DNA of 64,000 bases from Symsagittifera roscoffensis (lineage: Eukaryota; Xenacoelomorpha; Acoela; Convolutidae), in assembly GCF_963678635.1 (NCBI RefSeq), contig NC_087066.1, positions 59,600,312 to 59,664,311 of the forward strand. Direction: 5' to 3'. The notes beneath the pieces are model-generated. The model worked only from the letters and a program-made list of their open reading frames with translations, was not told the DNA's origin and made no database searches. The translations under genes were made by a program, and so were the position numbers. Within the stretch, counting starts at the first letter, position 1. Every line of letters begins with the position of its first letter. Below, one piece after another: positions 48,236 to 60,290 of this stretch.

Positions 48236-50080
48236 TTGAGTTTTCTGCTTCTGAACTCGTCGGGCGTGTTCAGTAGCGGTTTGCGTTTACTTATTTGGAG
48301 GGCCTTCAAGGCCTACAAATTTTTAACGCCATTGCCTGTGTCAATTAATTGCCATTCGAATGCCTTAGGTTATCCACAGCATTCTACGACATTCTGTCCT
48401 ACTGGCGCTTTATTCTTTTGATGCTCTGTTATCCGTGTGGTTAGATATCGGCGCGTTTGCCCGACATAGGTGGAACTACATCCGCTACATTTGATTTCAT
48501 AAAACACATGAGACTGCAAGTTGCAATCAAAAGTTGACTTAAGCAACGGCAGGCAAGTTTTCATTTTGCGCGTTGTGAAAGTGACCATTACCGGACTTGA
48601 TTTTTGAAGTTTTTCTTTCAATTTCAAACTTAAGTTTTCTCGGTATTGCAAAAAAACATCAGTTTAACAAATTTTTCGCAATTGCATTCAGTTTTTGTTT
48701 TCTGTGAAGTTTTTGATGTTTCGTTTGTGATTTTTTGCAATAAACTACTTACAATTTTTTGATGTCCAGGATTCTGGGTACTAATTTTTCTTCCAACTTT
48801 CCTTATGGTTTTTAACGCTTCGTCGAAATTTTTATAGTTACTGGTACATCGAAATAACTTTTGTATTGATCCTTCGACAATGTTATTTTTGTGCTGGAGG
48901 GCTGCGCTGCTATAAGAGTTCAAAAACGTTTAAGCATCATTTGATTTAGATACCATTTGCATGTGATCTTCCTTTGTTGTCCTACTACTAAATTCATGTC
49001 CAAAACAGCAAGTTACCCTTTCTCGTTGGCTTTTTCTATAAAAAATTATCAGTTCTTATGCAACGAGTTCACCCTTTTAAGTAACGTGTTTGGGTCCCCT
49101 TTTACTGTACAAATTATGTCGTTTACGTATCTTTCGAACAGTTTTCATTCCTTTTTACAAGTTGAAATGTCTGGTAAATTACGACAGACTTCCCAGTACC
49201 AAACTATGTCACTCATTTTTGGGTATTCGTCGTTACTGATGTTTTAACACTTAGCATGAAACCAATTTAGACATTTATCACATTCAACATCTTTACTGTT
49301 TCACACAAACTTTTTGCTGCATTTTGGACATACATTTTCATATGATATCTTTGTTATTTGTTTCATGCCATCGTTTTCATCTTTAATTACTCCTTCGAAC
49401 CTTTGCATGCAACTGTTAGCCAAAATTAGTGCTAGGCGTGCACCTATGGCTAACCCATCCTCCTGACAATACCATTTTCCATTGCTTTTGAAATAAAATT
49501 TGTCACGGCTAATTTCAGCAGCATTTTAAGAGTTGAATGCTCAATATCTGGTGCGTAATCAGGTGTATACAATTTACGTAAGGCAATCTCAATCGCTTCT
49601 GATGCGGGAATTTTTATGTACAAACTCTTAATGTCTCATTTTTGTCAAGTATTAGTTTTTCGAGTTTTCTCGAGCGTCTATCGAAGATGTTTCAAGGTTT
49701 GCGCCAGGTACTTTTTCAAAAAGGGGACCAAACTTTTGTGCAGCACACGATAAATTTTACCAGGAATTGATAGAACCGGATGGAGTGGAATTTCATTCTT
49801 ATGTACTTTAGCCAAATCGTGTAACCTAGCTGGCTGAGCTCAAGCAGTTCTGATTTTTGAATGAATTTTATCACTTATAAGTTCATAATTTTTCATTTCG
49901 AGTAGTGTTTTTAGTTGTTGATATCTTCTACTGTCCGGATAAAACTTTCAGTGCCATTTTTGATTTCTGTAAACTGTTGACAGTTATAATTTTTTTTTGT
50001 AGTTTTTTCTCTAAAATATAAAAAGTGTTGACTTTTTCTTCAATATTATTTTAGTCCAGGGCAAAATATTTTTTTCATTT
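48236..50080 (-). pseudogene. Penelope-like element, copy A1 (RT plus GIY-YIG), dead
   Basis: Minus-strand order: RHDLAKVHKNEIPLHPVL-type block (about 49780-49850; here ARLHDLAKVHKNEIPLHP), then QEDGLAIGARLALILANS (about 49415-49475), then RYVNDIICTVKGDP (about 49105-49145), a linker frame 48630-48923 (LFRCTSNYKNFDEALKTIRK), and a GIY-YIG nuclease 48370-48651 (FYEIKCSGCSSTYVGQTRR and ITEHQKN) with a C-terminal KRKPLLNTPDEFRSR-like end near 48240-48300. This is the Penelope layout. The RT metal site reads YVND where YVDD is expected, and stops interrupt RT, so it cannot be active. Confidence 0.85.
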
Positions 50081-50229
50081 TCCCTAGGATATTTTCAATT
50101 GAAGTTGATAAAATGTTCTGTTTTAGCATTCAATTGGAGTAAGTGTCTCAAAAAGTACTTTGATAAAATATTGAATTTTTTTCAAGTGCAGTTTCAAGGT
50201 TTTTTATCCTTCAAAAGAGTTTTTTTCAT

Positions 50230-50790
50230 CATTCAAAAAAAATGTCTGTCATCTGCATATTGAACTCGTTTGCATGAGTTAGTCAGTTGCTTGTGAAGAT
50301 CATTGATATACAGGTTGAAATTGAGAGGTCCTAAAAAAGTGCTTTGGTCGACACCTTGATGAAGTGTGATCCAGTCGGACTCAGTGTTATTTCTTTTTGT
50401 TTTTTTTTGGCGTCTGTCATTTATGAAAAAACTTATCAAGTCTATAGCTGGTTCTGAAATTTTTTTTGTCGGAGTTGCTATTTTAAATGGTTATAGTCAA
50501 TAGAATCAAATGCCAACGAGAGATGTAGTAGACAGAAAACAACAAAATTCTTAGTATCAATCGATTTTCTGGAAAAACCCGTGAAAAATAAAATAGCATC
50601 AGTTGTTGAGTATGATGTTTTAAAACCAAATTGAGTGTTGCTTAAAAACTTTTGAGATAAAATATTTCCATTATTTTATTTTGATTATTTTCTAGTTTTT
50701 CAAACACATTTGATAATACTCCAGTAATTGAGATAGGCCTGTATTTTTTTAAGAAATTTTTAGAAGAGAAATGCTGTTTGATGATGTTTG
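50230..50790 (-). pseudogene. LINE reverse transcriptase fragment, copy A1
   Basis: YRPISITGVLSNVFEKLE (about 50700-50755), then a frame 50233-50439 with SDWITLHQGVDQSTFLGPLN, NLYINDLHKQL and VQYADD. These are RT motifs of an APE-type LINE, same strand as the Penelope-like element and just upstream of it. The fragment is truncated after YADD at the Penelope-like junction. Confidence 0.75.
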
Positions 50791-50929
50791 GAGTTTTTGT
50801 GTCGTAAATTAGATTTTTTTTTTATGTTTGGTTTTTTAAAATTGAATGACTGGGAAATCAGAAATAGCAAGCACTGATAATTTAGTTACGACTGAGAAAA
50901 GTAGCCTCTGTGTAAAATAGGTATTGCGC

Positions 50930-51200
50930 CTAAAGGGATGCATTCGAAAGAAGGTCTTATACATAAGAAAGGGACGCCGTGATTATCCCTGAAGTGGATT
51001 TTGTCTCAAAAATCTTGAATCTGCATTCTTTTAGATCCCACACCAGTGATGTTAAATTTAGCACTTCAAAAACTGCTCCTGATAGATAATGTTCGGTAAT
51101 TGTCTTATAAGGTTCATCAAGGTGCATATTAACATCATGGTAATCTAAAATTGGTGTTTTTTTGCAAATAAAGACTATATCTGGGCTAAAATTGGTAGTA
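50930..51200 (-). other. Conserved unrecognised frame upstream of the LINE fragment (A1)
   Basis: Equivalent to the 89-codon frame 55763-56032 in the short block (PILDYHDVNMHLDEPYKTIT, SLVWDLKECRFKIFETK). It is protein-like and on the same strand as the LINE fragment; possibly a LINE segment between nuclease and RT, but I cannot place it. Confidence 0.35.
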
Positions 51201-52860
51201 ATTACTTCATTACATTCCGTAAAGGTTCTATTGAATTCATCACTTCAACAATTGGAGTGATTTCTTGAAATTAGAATGTTTTCATGATTTTTTTGTAAAA
51301 TCGTTTTTGCAGTTTCGACATAAACAGAAAAGCAGAAAAAAAAATAAACTAAAAGTTTACAATACGCAAAAACTGTTGCTGTGGTATGTTTGTATTTGCA
51401 GTTTTGCACTTCTGCAGTTTCGCATACGTTTCTGCATTTTTATGTTTGTTTCTACAGTGAGCTGACACTGAAGCTATAGCTTCCAACATTTTGGCAATCA
51501 CAGCAAAATCAATAAAGTAATGTCATGTCAGCGTAACAAAAAACTTTTCTGCCAAACCTTGAAATCAGGAGTATGGGAGAACTAACAAAACTCTCAGAAT
51601 AATTTTAGAGGGACAGTTTAAGTTTGGTTGCATGATATATGTTTTGTATCAAATTGATAAATTGTTTTTACGAATAATGTAAGAACACTTTTTTTTGATT
51701 TTTGATCATTCTGTATGTAATAGTTAGATTTTTAAAGCAGAATAGGCACTAAAATTTGCTTTTTTTTTTCAAATTTTAACGTGATTGATCTGTATAATTG
51801 TGAATTTTTTTCGAAACCCAAATTCGACAAGCCAAACTAAAAACATAGTACAATTGGAAAAATTAAAATTTTTTTTGCTTTTGTTTGAACTTTTCATCTT
51901 TTTTTCTGTCCTTCAGGTTCAAAAGGTTCTTCATTTTTTTATGCTAGCTCTCTTTTGCATAGTCTGAAGCACTTAACCGACAAAGAAAAAAGCTATTTTT
52001 GTCCGAGATAACTGCGTCTATTATTAAATGCAAACACCGTGAATCTTCAAAAAACCTGCCGAACCTACTGAGCAGGGCTCCTCAGTTGAGACAGGGAGTA
52101 GTGTAGCACGAAATAAGGCAAATTTAGGTAGTCATTCGATTTCTTAATTTAATTTTGTCGAGAAACTACAACGAAGCAAATTTTGGTAGTAGTTCGAGAT
52201 TTATGAAATTTTATCTCCCGGATTTCTCCATAAAATTTAATTCTTAGGTTGTGATTCAGAAAAAAATGTGATATTAGAAAAAAGAAATTTATCGAAGTTT
52301 TGATTTTTACATGAAATAGGAAGTTACGAAATTACAATGTTTGTGAGATAATTTTAGGATTTGTTGTATTTAAAACTCGAAAATGATGATTTTTTTAGTT
52401 ACAACAAATCGTTAACAATTGCACTGATTTTTTGAGATACAAAAATTTTCATAAAGTATTTTTGTGAATTTTTTTTGCAGCTTTAATATGTTTGTTTCTG
52501 CAGTTTAGCATAATTTTCTGCCTTAATATTTTTGTTTCTCAAGAGAGGAATGTTTTATCGTACAAAAACGTCGAGTATACGTTAAGAATAGATATTGAAA
52601 AACTAGGTTGAACATCTATGTTCAGTTTATTCCAGAGGATGAAACACTTTAGTTACTATAAAAAATAGTCTTGGCTTTAGTATAAAAACATTGTAAAGTT
52701 AATGTAAAGTACGAATTCAGATAAGCTACACATCTAATAGAATAAAAAGAGACGAAACTTAGATCACAAAAGTTATCACCTGAAAAACATGCATTCCAAA
52801 AAATTGTTAGCAACGTAAAACTTTTAGTTGATAAAACTGATTAGTTTGCATCCAAACTCA
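51201..52860. other. Noncoding part of the long block
   Basis: AT-rich with poly-T and poly-A runs and repeated GTTTCTGCAGTTT-like words near 51410 and 52490. No gene seen. About 1.3 kb of this (51160-52478) is missing from the short block. Confidence 0.55.
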
Positions 52861-53141
52861 ATGGATTTAATTGAGCTTATTTAATTTAATTGAGCTTATG
52901 TTCCATATTACTTCCATGCTTATACTCAACTTTGTACAACTATAATAATGATCATAATGATGATAATAATGATAATCATTACAAAACTTATCACACAAGA
53001 AAAAATCATAATAAAACAGAATCGGGAATAACAAAAACAGTTATTTGCCAGTTGAGAGCGTTATCAAATGTACAAGTCTAAATCATATTGTGATTATAAT
53101 TATTGTGAAAGAAACTTAAATTAAATAGTCCAAACTTACGC

Positions 53142-54915
53142 CTTCAAGGCCTACAAATTTTTAACGCCATTGCCTGTGTCAATTAATTGCCATTCGAATG
53201 CCTTAGGTTATCCACAGCATTCTACGACATTCTGTCCTACTGGCGCTTTATTCTTTTGATGCTCTGTTATCCGTGTGGTTAGATATCAGCGCGTTTGCCC
53301 GACATAGGTGGAACTACATCCGCTACATTTGATTTCATAAAACACATGAGACTGCAAGTTGCAATCAAAAGTTGACTTAAGCAACGGCAGGCAAGTTTTC
53401 ATTTTGCGCGTTGTGAAAGTGACCACTACCGGACTTGATTTTTGAAGTTTTTCTTTCAATTTCAAACTTAAGTTTTCTCGATATTGCAAAAAAACATCAG
53501 TTTGTCAAATTTTTTGCAATTGCATTCAGTTTTTGTTTTCTGTGAAGTTTTTGATGTTTCGTTTGTGATTTTTTGCAATAAACTACTTACAATTTTTTGA
53601 TGTCCAGGATTCTGGGTACTAATTTTTCTTCCAACTTTCCTTATGGTTTTTAACGCTTCGTCGAAATTTTTATAGTTACTGGTACATCGAAATAACTTTT
53701 GTATTGATCCTTCCACAATGTTATTTTTGTGCTGGAGGGTTGCGCTGCTATAAGAGTTCAAAAACTTTTAAGCATCATTTGATTTAGATACCATTTGCAT
53801 GTGATCTCCCTTTGTTGTCCTACTACAAAATTCATGTCCAAAACAGCAAGTTACCCTTTCTCGTTGGCTTTTTCTATAAAAAATTATCAGTTCTTATGCA
53901 ACGAGTTCACCCTTTTAAGTAACGTGTTTGGGTCCCCTTTTACTGTACAAATTATGTCGTTTACGTATCTTTCGAACAGTTTTCATTCCTTTTTACAAGT
54001 TGAAATGTCTGGTAAATTACGACAGACTTCCCAGTACCAAACTATGTCACTCATTTTTGGGTATTCGACGTTACTGATGTTTTAACACTTAGCATGAAAC
54101 CAATTTAGACATTTTTCACATTCAACATCTTTACTGTTTCACACAAACTTTTTGCTGCATTTTGGACATTTTCATATGATATCTTTGTTATTTGTTTCAT
54201 GCCATCGTTTTCATCTTTAATTACTCCTTCGAAGCTTTGCATGCAACTGTTAGCCAAAATTAGTGCTAGGGGTGCACCTATGGCTAACCCATCCTCCTGA
54301 CAATACCATTTTCCATTGCTTTTGAAATAAAATTTGTCACGGCTAATTTCAGCAGCATTTTAAGAGTTGAATGCTCAATATCTGTTGCGTAATCAGGTGT
54401 ATACAATTTACGTAAGGCAATCTCAATCGCTTCTGATGCGGGAATTTTTATGTACAAACTCTTAATGTCTCATTTTTGTCAAGTATTAGTTTTTCGAGTT
54501 TTCTCGAGCGTCTATCGAAGATGTTTCAAGGTTTGCGCCAGGTACTTTTTCAAAAAGGGGACCAAACTTTTGTGCAGCACACGATAAATTTTACCAGGAA
54601 TTGATAGAACCGGATGGAGTGGAATTTCATTCTTATGTACTTTAGCCAAATCGTGTAACCTAGCTGGCTGAGCTCAAGCAGTTCTGATTTTTGAATGAAT
54701 TTTATCACTTATAAGTTCATAATTTTTCATTTCGAGTAGTGTTTTTAGTTGTTGATATCTTCTACTGTCCGGATAAAATTTTCAGTGTCATTTTTGATTT
54801 CTGTAAACTGTTGACAGTTATAACTTTTTTTGTAGTTTTTTCTCTAAAAAATTAAAAGTGTTGACTTTTTCTTCAATATTATTTTAGTCCAGGGCAAAAT
54901 ATTTTTTTCATTTTC
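53142..54915 (-). pseudogene. Penelope-like element, copy B1 (short block), dead
   Basis: Same order as copy A1 at about +4,838. It starts abruptly at the left deletion breakpoint (53141/53142), so the sequence below the GIY-YIG end differs from A1. The GIY-YIG frame is cut at 53286 by a TCGGCG to TCAGCG change relative to A1. The YVND substitution in RT is shared. Confidence 0.82.
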
Positions 54916-55059
54916 CCTAGGATACTTTCAATTGAAGTTGATAAAATGTTCTGTTTTAGCATTCAATTGGAGTAAGTGTCTCAAAAAGTACTTTGATAAA
55001 ATATTGAATTTTTTTCAAGTGCAGTTTCAAGGTTTTTTATCCTTCAAAAGAGTTTTTTT

Positions 55060-55625
55060 CATCATTCAAAAAAAATGTCTGTCATCTGCATATTGAACTC
55101 GTTTGCATGAGTTAGTCAGTTGCTTGTGAAGATCATTGATATACAGGTTGAAATTGAGAGGTCCTAAAAAAGTGCTTTGGTCGACACCTTGATGAAGTGT
55201 GATCCAGTCGGACTCAGTGTTATTTCTTTTTGTTTTTTTTGGCGTCTGTCATTTATGAAAAAACTTATCAAGTCTATAGCTGGTTCTGAAATTTTTTTTG
55301 TCGGAGTTGCTATTTTAAATGGTTATAGTCAATAGAATCAAATGCCAACGAGAGATGTAGTAGACAGAAAACAACAACATTCTTAGTATCAATCGATTTT
55401 CTGGAAAAACCCGTGAAAAATAAAATAGCATCAGTTGTTGAGTATGATGTTTTAAAACCAAATTGAGTGTTGCTTAAAAACTTTTGAGATAAAATATTTC
55501 CATTATTTTATTTTGATTATTTTCTAGTTTTTCAAACACATTTGATAATACTCCAGTAATTGAGATAGGCCTGTATTTTTTTAAGAAATTTTTAGAAGAG
55601 AAATGCTGTTTGATGATGTTTGGAG
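55060..55625 (-). pseudogene. LINE reverse transcriptase fragment, copy B1
   Basis: Counterpart of 50230-50790. One T is missing from the T run near 55232 relative to A1, which closes the frame that A1 keeps open. Confidence 0.72.
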
Positions 55626-55762
55626 TTTTTGTGTCGTAAATTAGATTTTTTTTTTTATGTTTGGTTTTTTAAAATTGAATGACTGGGAAATCAGAAATAG
55701 CAAGCACTGATAATTTAGTTACGACTGAGAAAAGTAGCCTCTGTGTAAAATAGGTATTGCGC

Positions 55763-56032
55763 CTAAAGGGATGCATTCGAAAGAAGGTCTGATACATAAG
55801 AAAGGGACGCCGTGATTATCCCTGAAGTGGATTTTGTCTCAAAAATCTTGAATCTGCATTCTTTTAGATCCCACACCAGTGATGTTAAATTTAGCACTTC
55901 AAAAACTGCTCCTGATAGATAATGTTCGGTAATTGTCTTATAAGGTTCATCAAGGTGCATATTAACATCATGGTAATCTAAAATTGGTGTTTTTTTTGCA
56001 GCTTTAATATGTTTGTTTCTGCAGTTTAGCAT
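55763..56032 (-). other. Conserved unrecognised frame, copy B1
   Basis: 89 codons. The first ~12 residues come from the far side of the deletion junction (KHIKAAKK), so this frame is a chimera made by the deletion. The remainder is shared with the long blocks. Confidence 0.4.
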
Positions 56033-57734
56033 AATTTTCTGCCTTAATATTTTTTTTTCTCATGAGAGGAATGTTTTATCGTACAAAAACGTCGAGTATA
56101 CGTTAAGAATAGATATTGAAAAACTAGGTTGAACATCTATGTTCAGTTTATTCCAGAGGATGAAACACTTTAGTTACTATAAAAAATAGTCTTGGCTTTA
56201 GTATAAAAACATTGTAAAGTTAATGTAAAGTACGAATTCAGATTAGCTACACATCTAATAGAATAAAAAGAGACGAAACTTAGATCACAAAAGTTATCAC
56301 CTGAAAAACATGCATTCCAAAAAATTGTTAGCAACGTAAAACTTTTAGTTGATAAAACTGATTAGTTTGCATCCAAACTCAATGGATTTTTGTTACAAAA
56401 AATTTAATTGAGCTTATGTTCCATATTACTTCCATGCTTATACTCAACTTTGTACAACTATAATAATGATCATAATGATGATAATAATGATAATCATTAC
56501 AAAACTTATCACACAAGAAAAAATCATAATAAAACAGAATCGGGAATAACAAAAACATTTTATTTGCCAGTTGAGGGTGTTTTCAAATGTATAAGTGTAA
56601 ATCAAATTGTGATTCTAATTATTGTCAACTGCATTCAAATTAATTAACACGAATTTACGCATTCAATGCTAGTAACACCGTGTTACGAAATGTTCATAAA
56701 AGAAATTTGTAGTATATCTATGAAGTTTTTCCATAGGTTGTTACTAAAGGATCTTCTATTAATAATGATAATAATCCTTAAAACATTATCCTTCAAAATT
56801 GTTTTTGCTTTTCTGTACGTAAGGACATTCTTGAAAATTATTATCATGTAGCTTGTTCCAAATGGTTACCAATTTTTAAAAAAAAATTCCGATGTACTGC
56901 CCATTAAATCTTTCGAGAAAATTTTTTTTTCTTGTGCTTATGTACATGTGATTATTTTCTGTGATTTTTTTCGTGAGCTGCTAATAGGAGATGTTATATT
57001 GTACAGAAAAAGCAAAAGGTCAAATTCATTTCCAGTCATGGAATATTGTTACTGGTAAAACATTGTATTTTGATTTGAGATCAGATTATGAATCGAAATT
57101 TGCAAGATCACAACAAGTTTTCATTGCCCACCAGCTGAGTTGTTCCGCTAGTGAGATCGTCAAGTTTGAAATTCCATTTAAAATGATAGCAGGATAGTGT
57201 AGGTGACTAATAACGAGTGCGTTATTAGTAGTAGTTTTGTTTTGATAGGAAGGAGTTTGTTGATCGACTGTAGTGTTCCAATCCCGCAGGTCATATTTCT
57301 TAAAATCATTTCCACTTTGCCTTCGGATGTCAGAAAATGATCTATAATAACCCTGGATGTTTTATTTCAAATAGTTATGTCAGTAAAATTTTAAATAAAT
57401 TAAGAACATTTTCGCTATAACTAGCATCATTGACTATATACATCGAAAAATCAAAGTTTTTTTAGTTAAAAAGATTATCACAACCAAAATGATTGATTTT
57501 CAAGTTTATGAGTATCTAAGAATATAACATAATCATTAAAGTGATCATTTTGAAATTTCGTTTCTGGAGATATTTCATTCTCCAACAATTGTCCAAAATT
57601 GTTTCCCGATTTTCTCACTTTTTGAAATTTTTTTCTAGGGTTGAATAAGTCTATTGATTCATCATGTATGTTTTTATCCAAAAATTAAAATTTGAATCAA
57701 GGTGACATGCCTAATGTCAGACTAATATTTTAGT

Positions 57735-59577
57735 TTGAGTTTTCTGCTTCTGAACTCGTCGGGCGTGTTCAGTAGCGGTTTGCGTTTACTTATTTGGAGG
57801 GCCTTCAAGGCCTACAAATTTTTAACGCCATTGCCTGTGTCAATTAATTGCCATTCGAATGCCTTAGGTTATCCACAGCATTCTACGACATTCTGTCCTA
57901 CTGGCGCTTTATTCTTTTGATGCTCTGTTATCCGTGTGGTTAGATATCGGCGCGTTTGCCCGACATAGGTGGAACTACATCCGCTACATTTGATTTCATA
58001 AAACACATGAGACTGCAAGTTGCAATCAAAAGTTGACTTAAGCAACGGCAGGCAAGTTTTCATTTTGCGCGTTGTGAAAGTGACCATTACCGGACTTGAT
58101 TTTTGAAGTTTTTCTTTCAATTTCAAACTTAAGTTTTCTCGGTATTGCAAAAAAACATCAGTTTAACAAATTTTTCGCAATTGCATTCAGTTTTTGTTTT
58201 CTGTGAAGTTTTTGATGTTTCGTTTGTGATTTTTTGCAATAAACTACTTACAATTTTTTGATGTCCAGGATTCTGGGTACTAATTTTTCTTCCAACTTTC
58301 CTTATGGTTTTTAACGCTTCGTCGAAATTTTTATAGTTACTGGTACATCGAAATAACTTTTGTATTGATCCTTCGACAATGTTATTTTTGTGCTGGAGGG
58401 CTGCGCTGCTATAAGAGTTCAAAAACGTTTAAGCATCATTTGATTTAGATACCATTTGCATGTGATCTTCCTTTGATGTCCTACTACTAAATTCATGTCC
58501 AAAACAGCAAGTTACCCTTTCTCGTTGGCTTTTTCTATAAAAAATTATCAGTTCTTATGCAACGAGTTCACCCTTTTAAGTAACGTGTTTGGGTCCCCTT
58601 TTACTGTACAAATTATGTCGTTTACGTATCTTTCGAACAGTTTTCATTCCTTTTTACAAGTTGAAATGTCTGGTAAATTACGACAGACTTCCCAGTACCA
58701 AACTATGTCACTCATTTTTGGGTATTCGTCGTTACTGATGTTTTAACACTTAGCATGAAACCAATTTAGACATTTTTCACATTCAACATCTTTACTGTTT
58801 CACACAAACTTTTTGCTGCATTTTGGACATTTTCATATGATATCTTTGTTATTTGTTTCATGCCATCGTTTTCATGTTTAATTACTCCTTCGAACCTTTG
58901 CATGCAACTGTTAGCCAAAATTAGTGCTAGGCGTGCACCTATGGCTAACCCATCCTCCTGACAATACCATTTTCCATTGCTTTTGAAATAAAATTTGTCA
59001 CGGCTAATTTCAGCAGCATTTTAAGAGTTGAATGCTCAATATCTGGTGCGTAATCAGGTGTATACAATTTACGTAAGGCAATCTCAATCGCTTCTGATGC
59101 GGGAATTTTTATGTACAAACTCTTAATGTCTCATTTTTGTCAAGTATTAGTTTTTCGAGTTTTCTCGAGCGTCTATCGAAGATGTTTCAAGGTTTGCGCC
59201 AGGTACTTTTTCAAAAAGGGGACCAAACTTTTGTGCAGCACACGATAAATTTTACCAGGAATTGATAGAACCGGATGGAGTGGAATTTCATTCTTATGTA
59301 CTTTAGCCAAATAGTGTAACCTAGCTGGCTGAGCTCAAGCAGTTCTGATTTTTGAATGAATTTTATCACTTATAAGTTCATAATTTTTCATTTCGAGTAG
59401 TGTTTTTAGTTGTTGATATCTTCTACTGTCCGGATAAAACTTTCAGTGCCATTTTTGATTTCTGTAAACTGTTGACAGTTATAATTTTTTTTTGTAGTTT
59501 TTTCTCTAAAATATAAAAAGTGTTGACTTTTTCTTCAATATTATTTTAGTCCAGGGCAAAATATTTTTTTCTTTTTC
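57735..59577 (-). pseudogene. Penelope-like element, copy A2, dead
   Basis: Offset +9,499 from copy A1, with the same GIY-YIG (57869-58150), linker (58129-58422), YVND and stops. It shares A1-specific bases, so it arose by duplication of the unit and not by a new insertion. Confidence 0.85.
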
Positions 59578-59727
59578 CCTAGGATATTTTCAATTGAAGT
59601 TGATAAAATGTTCTGTTTTAGCATTCAATTGGAGTAAGTGTCTCAAAAAGTACTTTGATAAAATATTGAATTTTTTTCAAGTGCAGTTTCAAGGTTTTTT
59701 ATCCTTCAAAAGAGTTTTTTTCATCAT

Positions 59728-60290
59728 TCAAAAAAAATGTCTGTCATCTGCATATTGAACTCGTTTGCATGAGTTAGTCAGTTGCTTGTGAAGATCATTG
59801 ATATACAGGTTGAAATTGAGAGGTCCTAAAAAAGTGCTTTGGTCGACACCTTGATGAAGTGTGATCCAGTCGGACTCAGTGTTATTTCTTTTTGTTTTTT
59901 TTTGGCGTCTGTCATTTATGAAAAAACTTATCAAGTCTATAGCTGGTTCTGAAATTTTTTTTGTCGGAGTTGCTATTTTAAATGGTTATAGTCAATAGAA
60001 TCAAATGCCAACGAGAGATGTAGTAGACAGAAAACAACAACATTCTTAGTATCAATCGATTTTCTGGAAAAACCCGTGAAAAATAAAATAGCATCAGTTG
60101 TTGAGTATGATGTTTTAAAACCAAATTGAGTGTTGCTTAAAAACTTTTGAGATAAAATATTTCCATTATTTTATTTTGATTATTTTCTAGTTTTTCAAAC
60201 ACATTTGATAATACTCCAGTAATTGAGATAGGCCTGTATTTTTTTAAGAAATTTTTAGAAGAGAAATGCTGTTTGATGATATTTGGAGTT
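59728..60290 (-). pseudogene. LINE reverse transcriptase fragment, copy A2
   Basis: Same frame and motifs as 50230-50790 (TLHQGVDQSTFLGPLN, VQYADD). Confidence 0.75.

Larger units (their letters stand above)
47050..56549. repeat. Tandem duplication unit 1 (~9.5 kb)
   Basis: Almost identical to 56550-64000 at an offset of about 9,490-9,500; isolated substitutions are seen (for example near 47533 and 48979). Each unit contains a long block (Penelope-like element, LINE RT fragment and 2-kb noncoding part) and a short block, the same sequence with two internal deletions. Small unrecognised frames repeated in both units (47492-47698 plus strand; 47979-48182 minus strand) have no family match. Confidence 0.88.

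Noticed and set aside
48957-49247. Plus-strand 96-codon frame repeated in all four blocks
   Set aside because: It is the complement of the Penelope RT catalytic region, including the YVND site; its conservation reflects the duplication.
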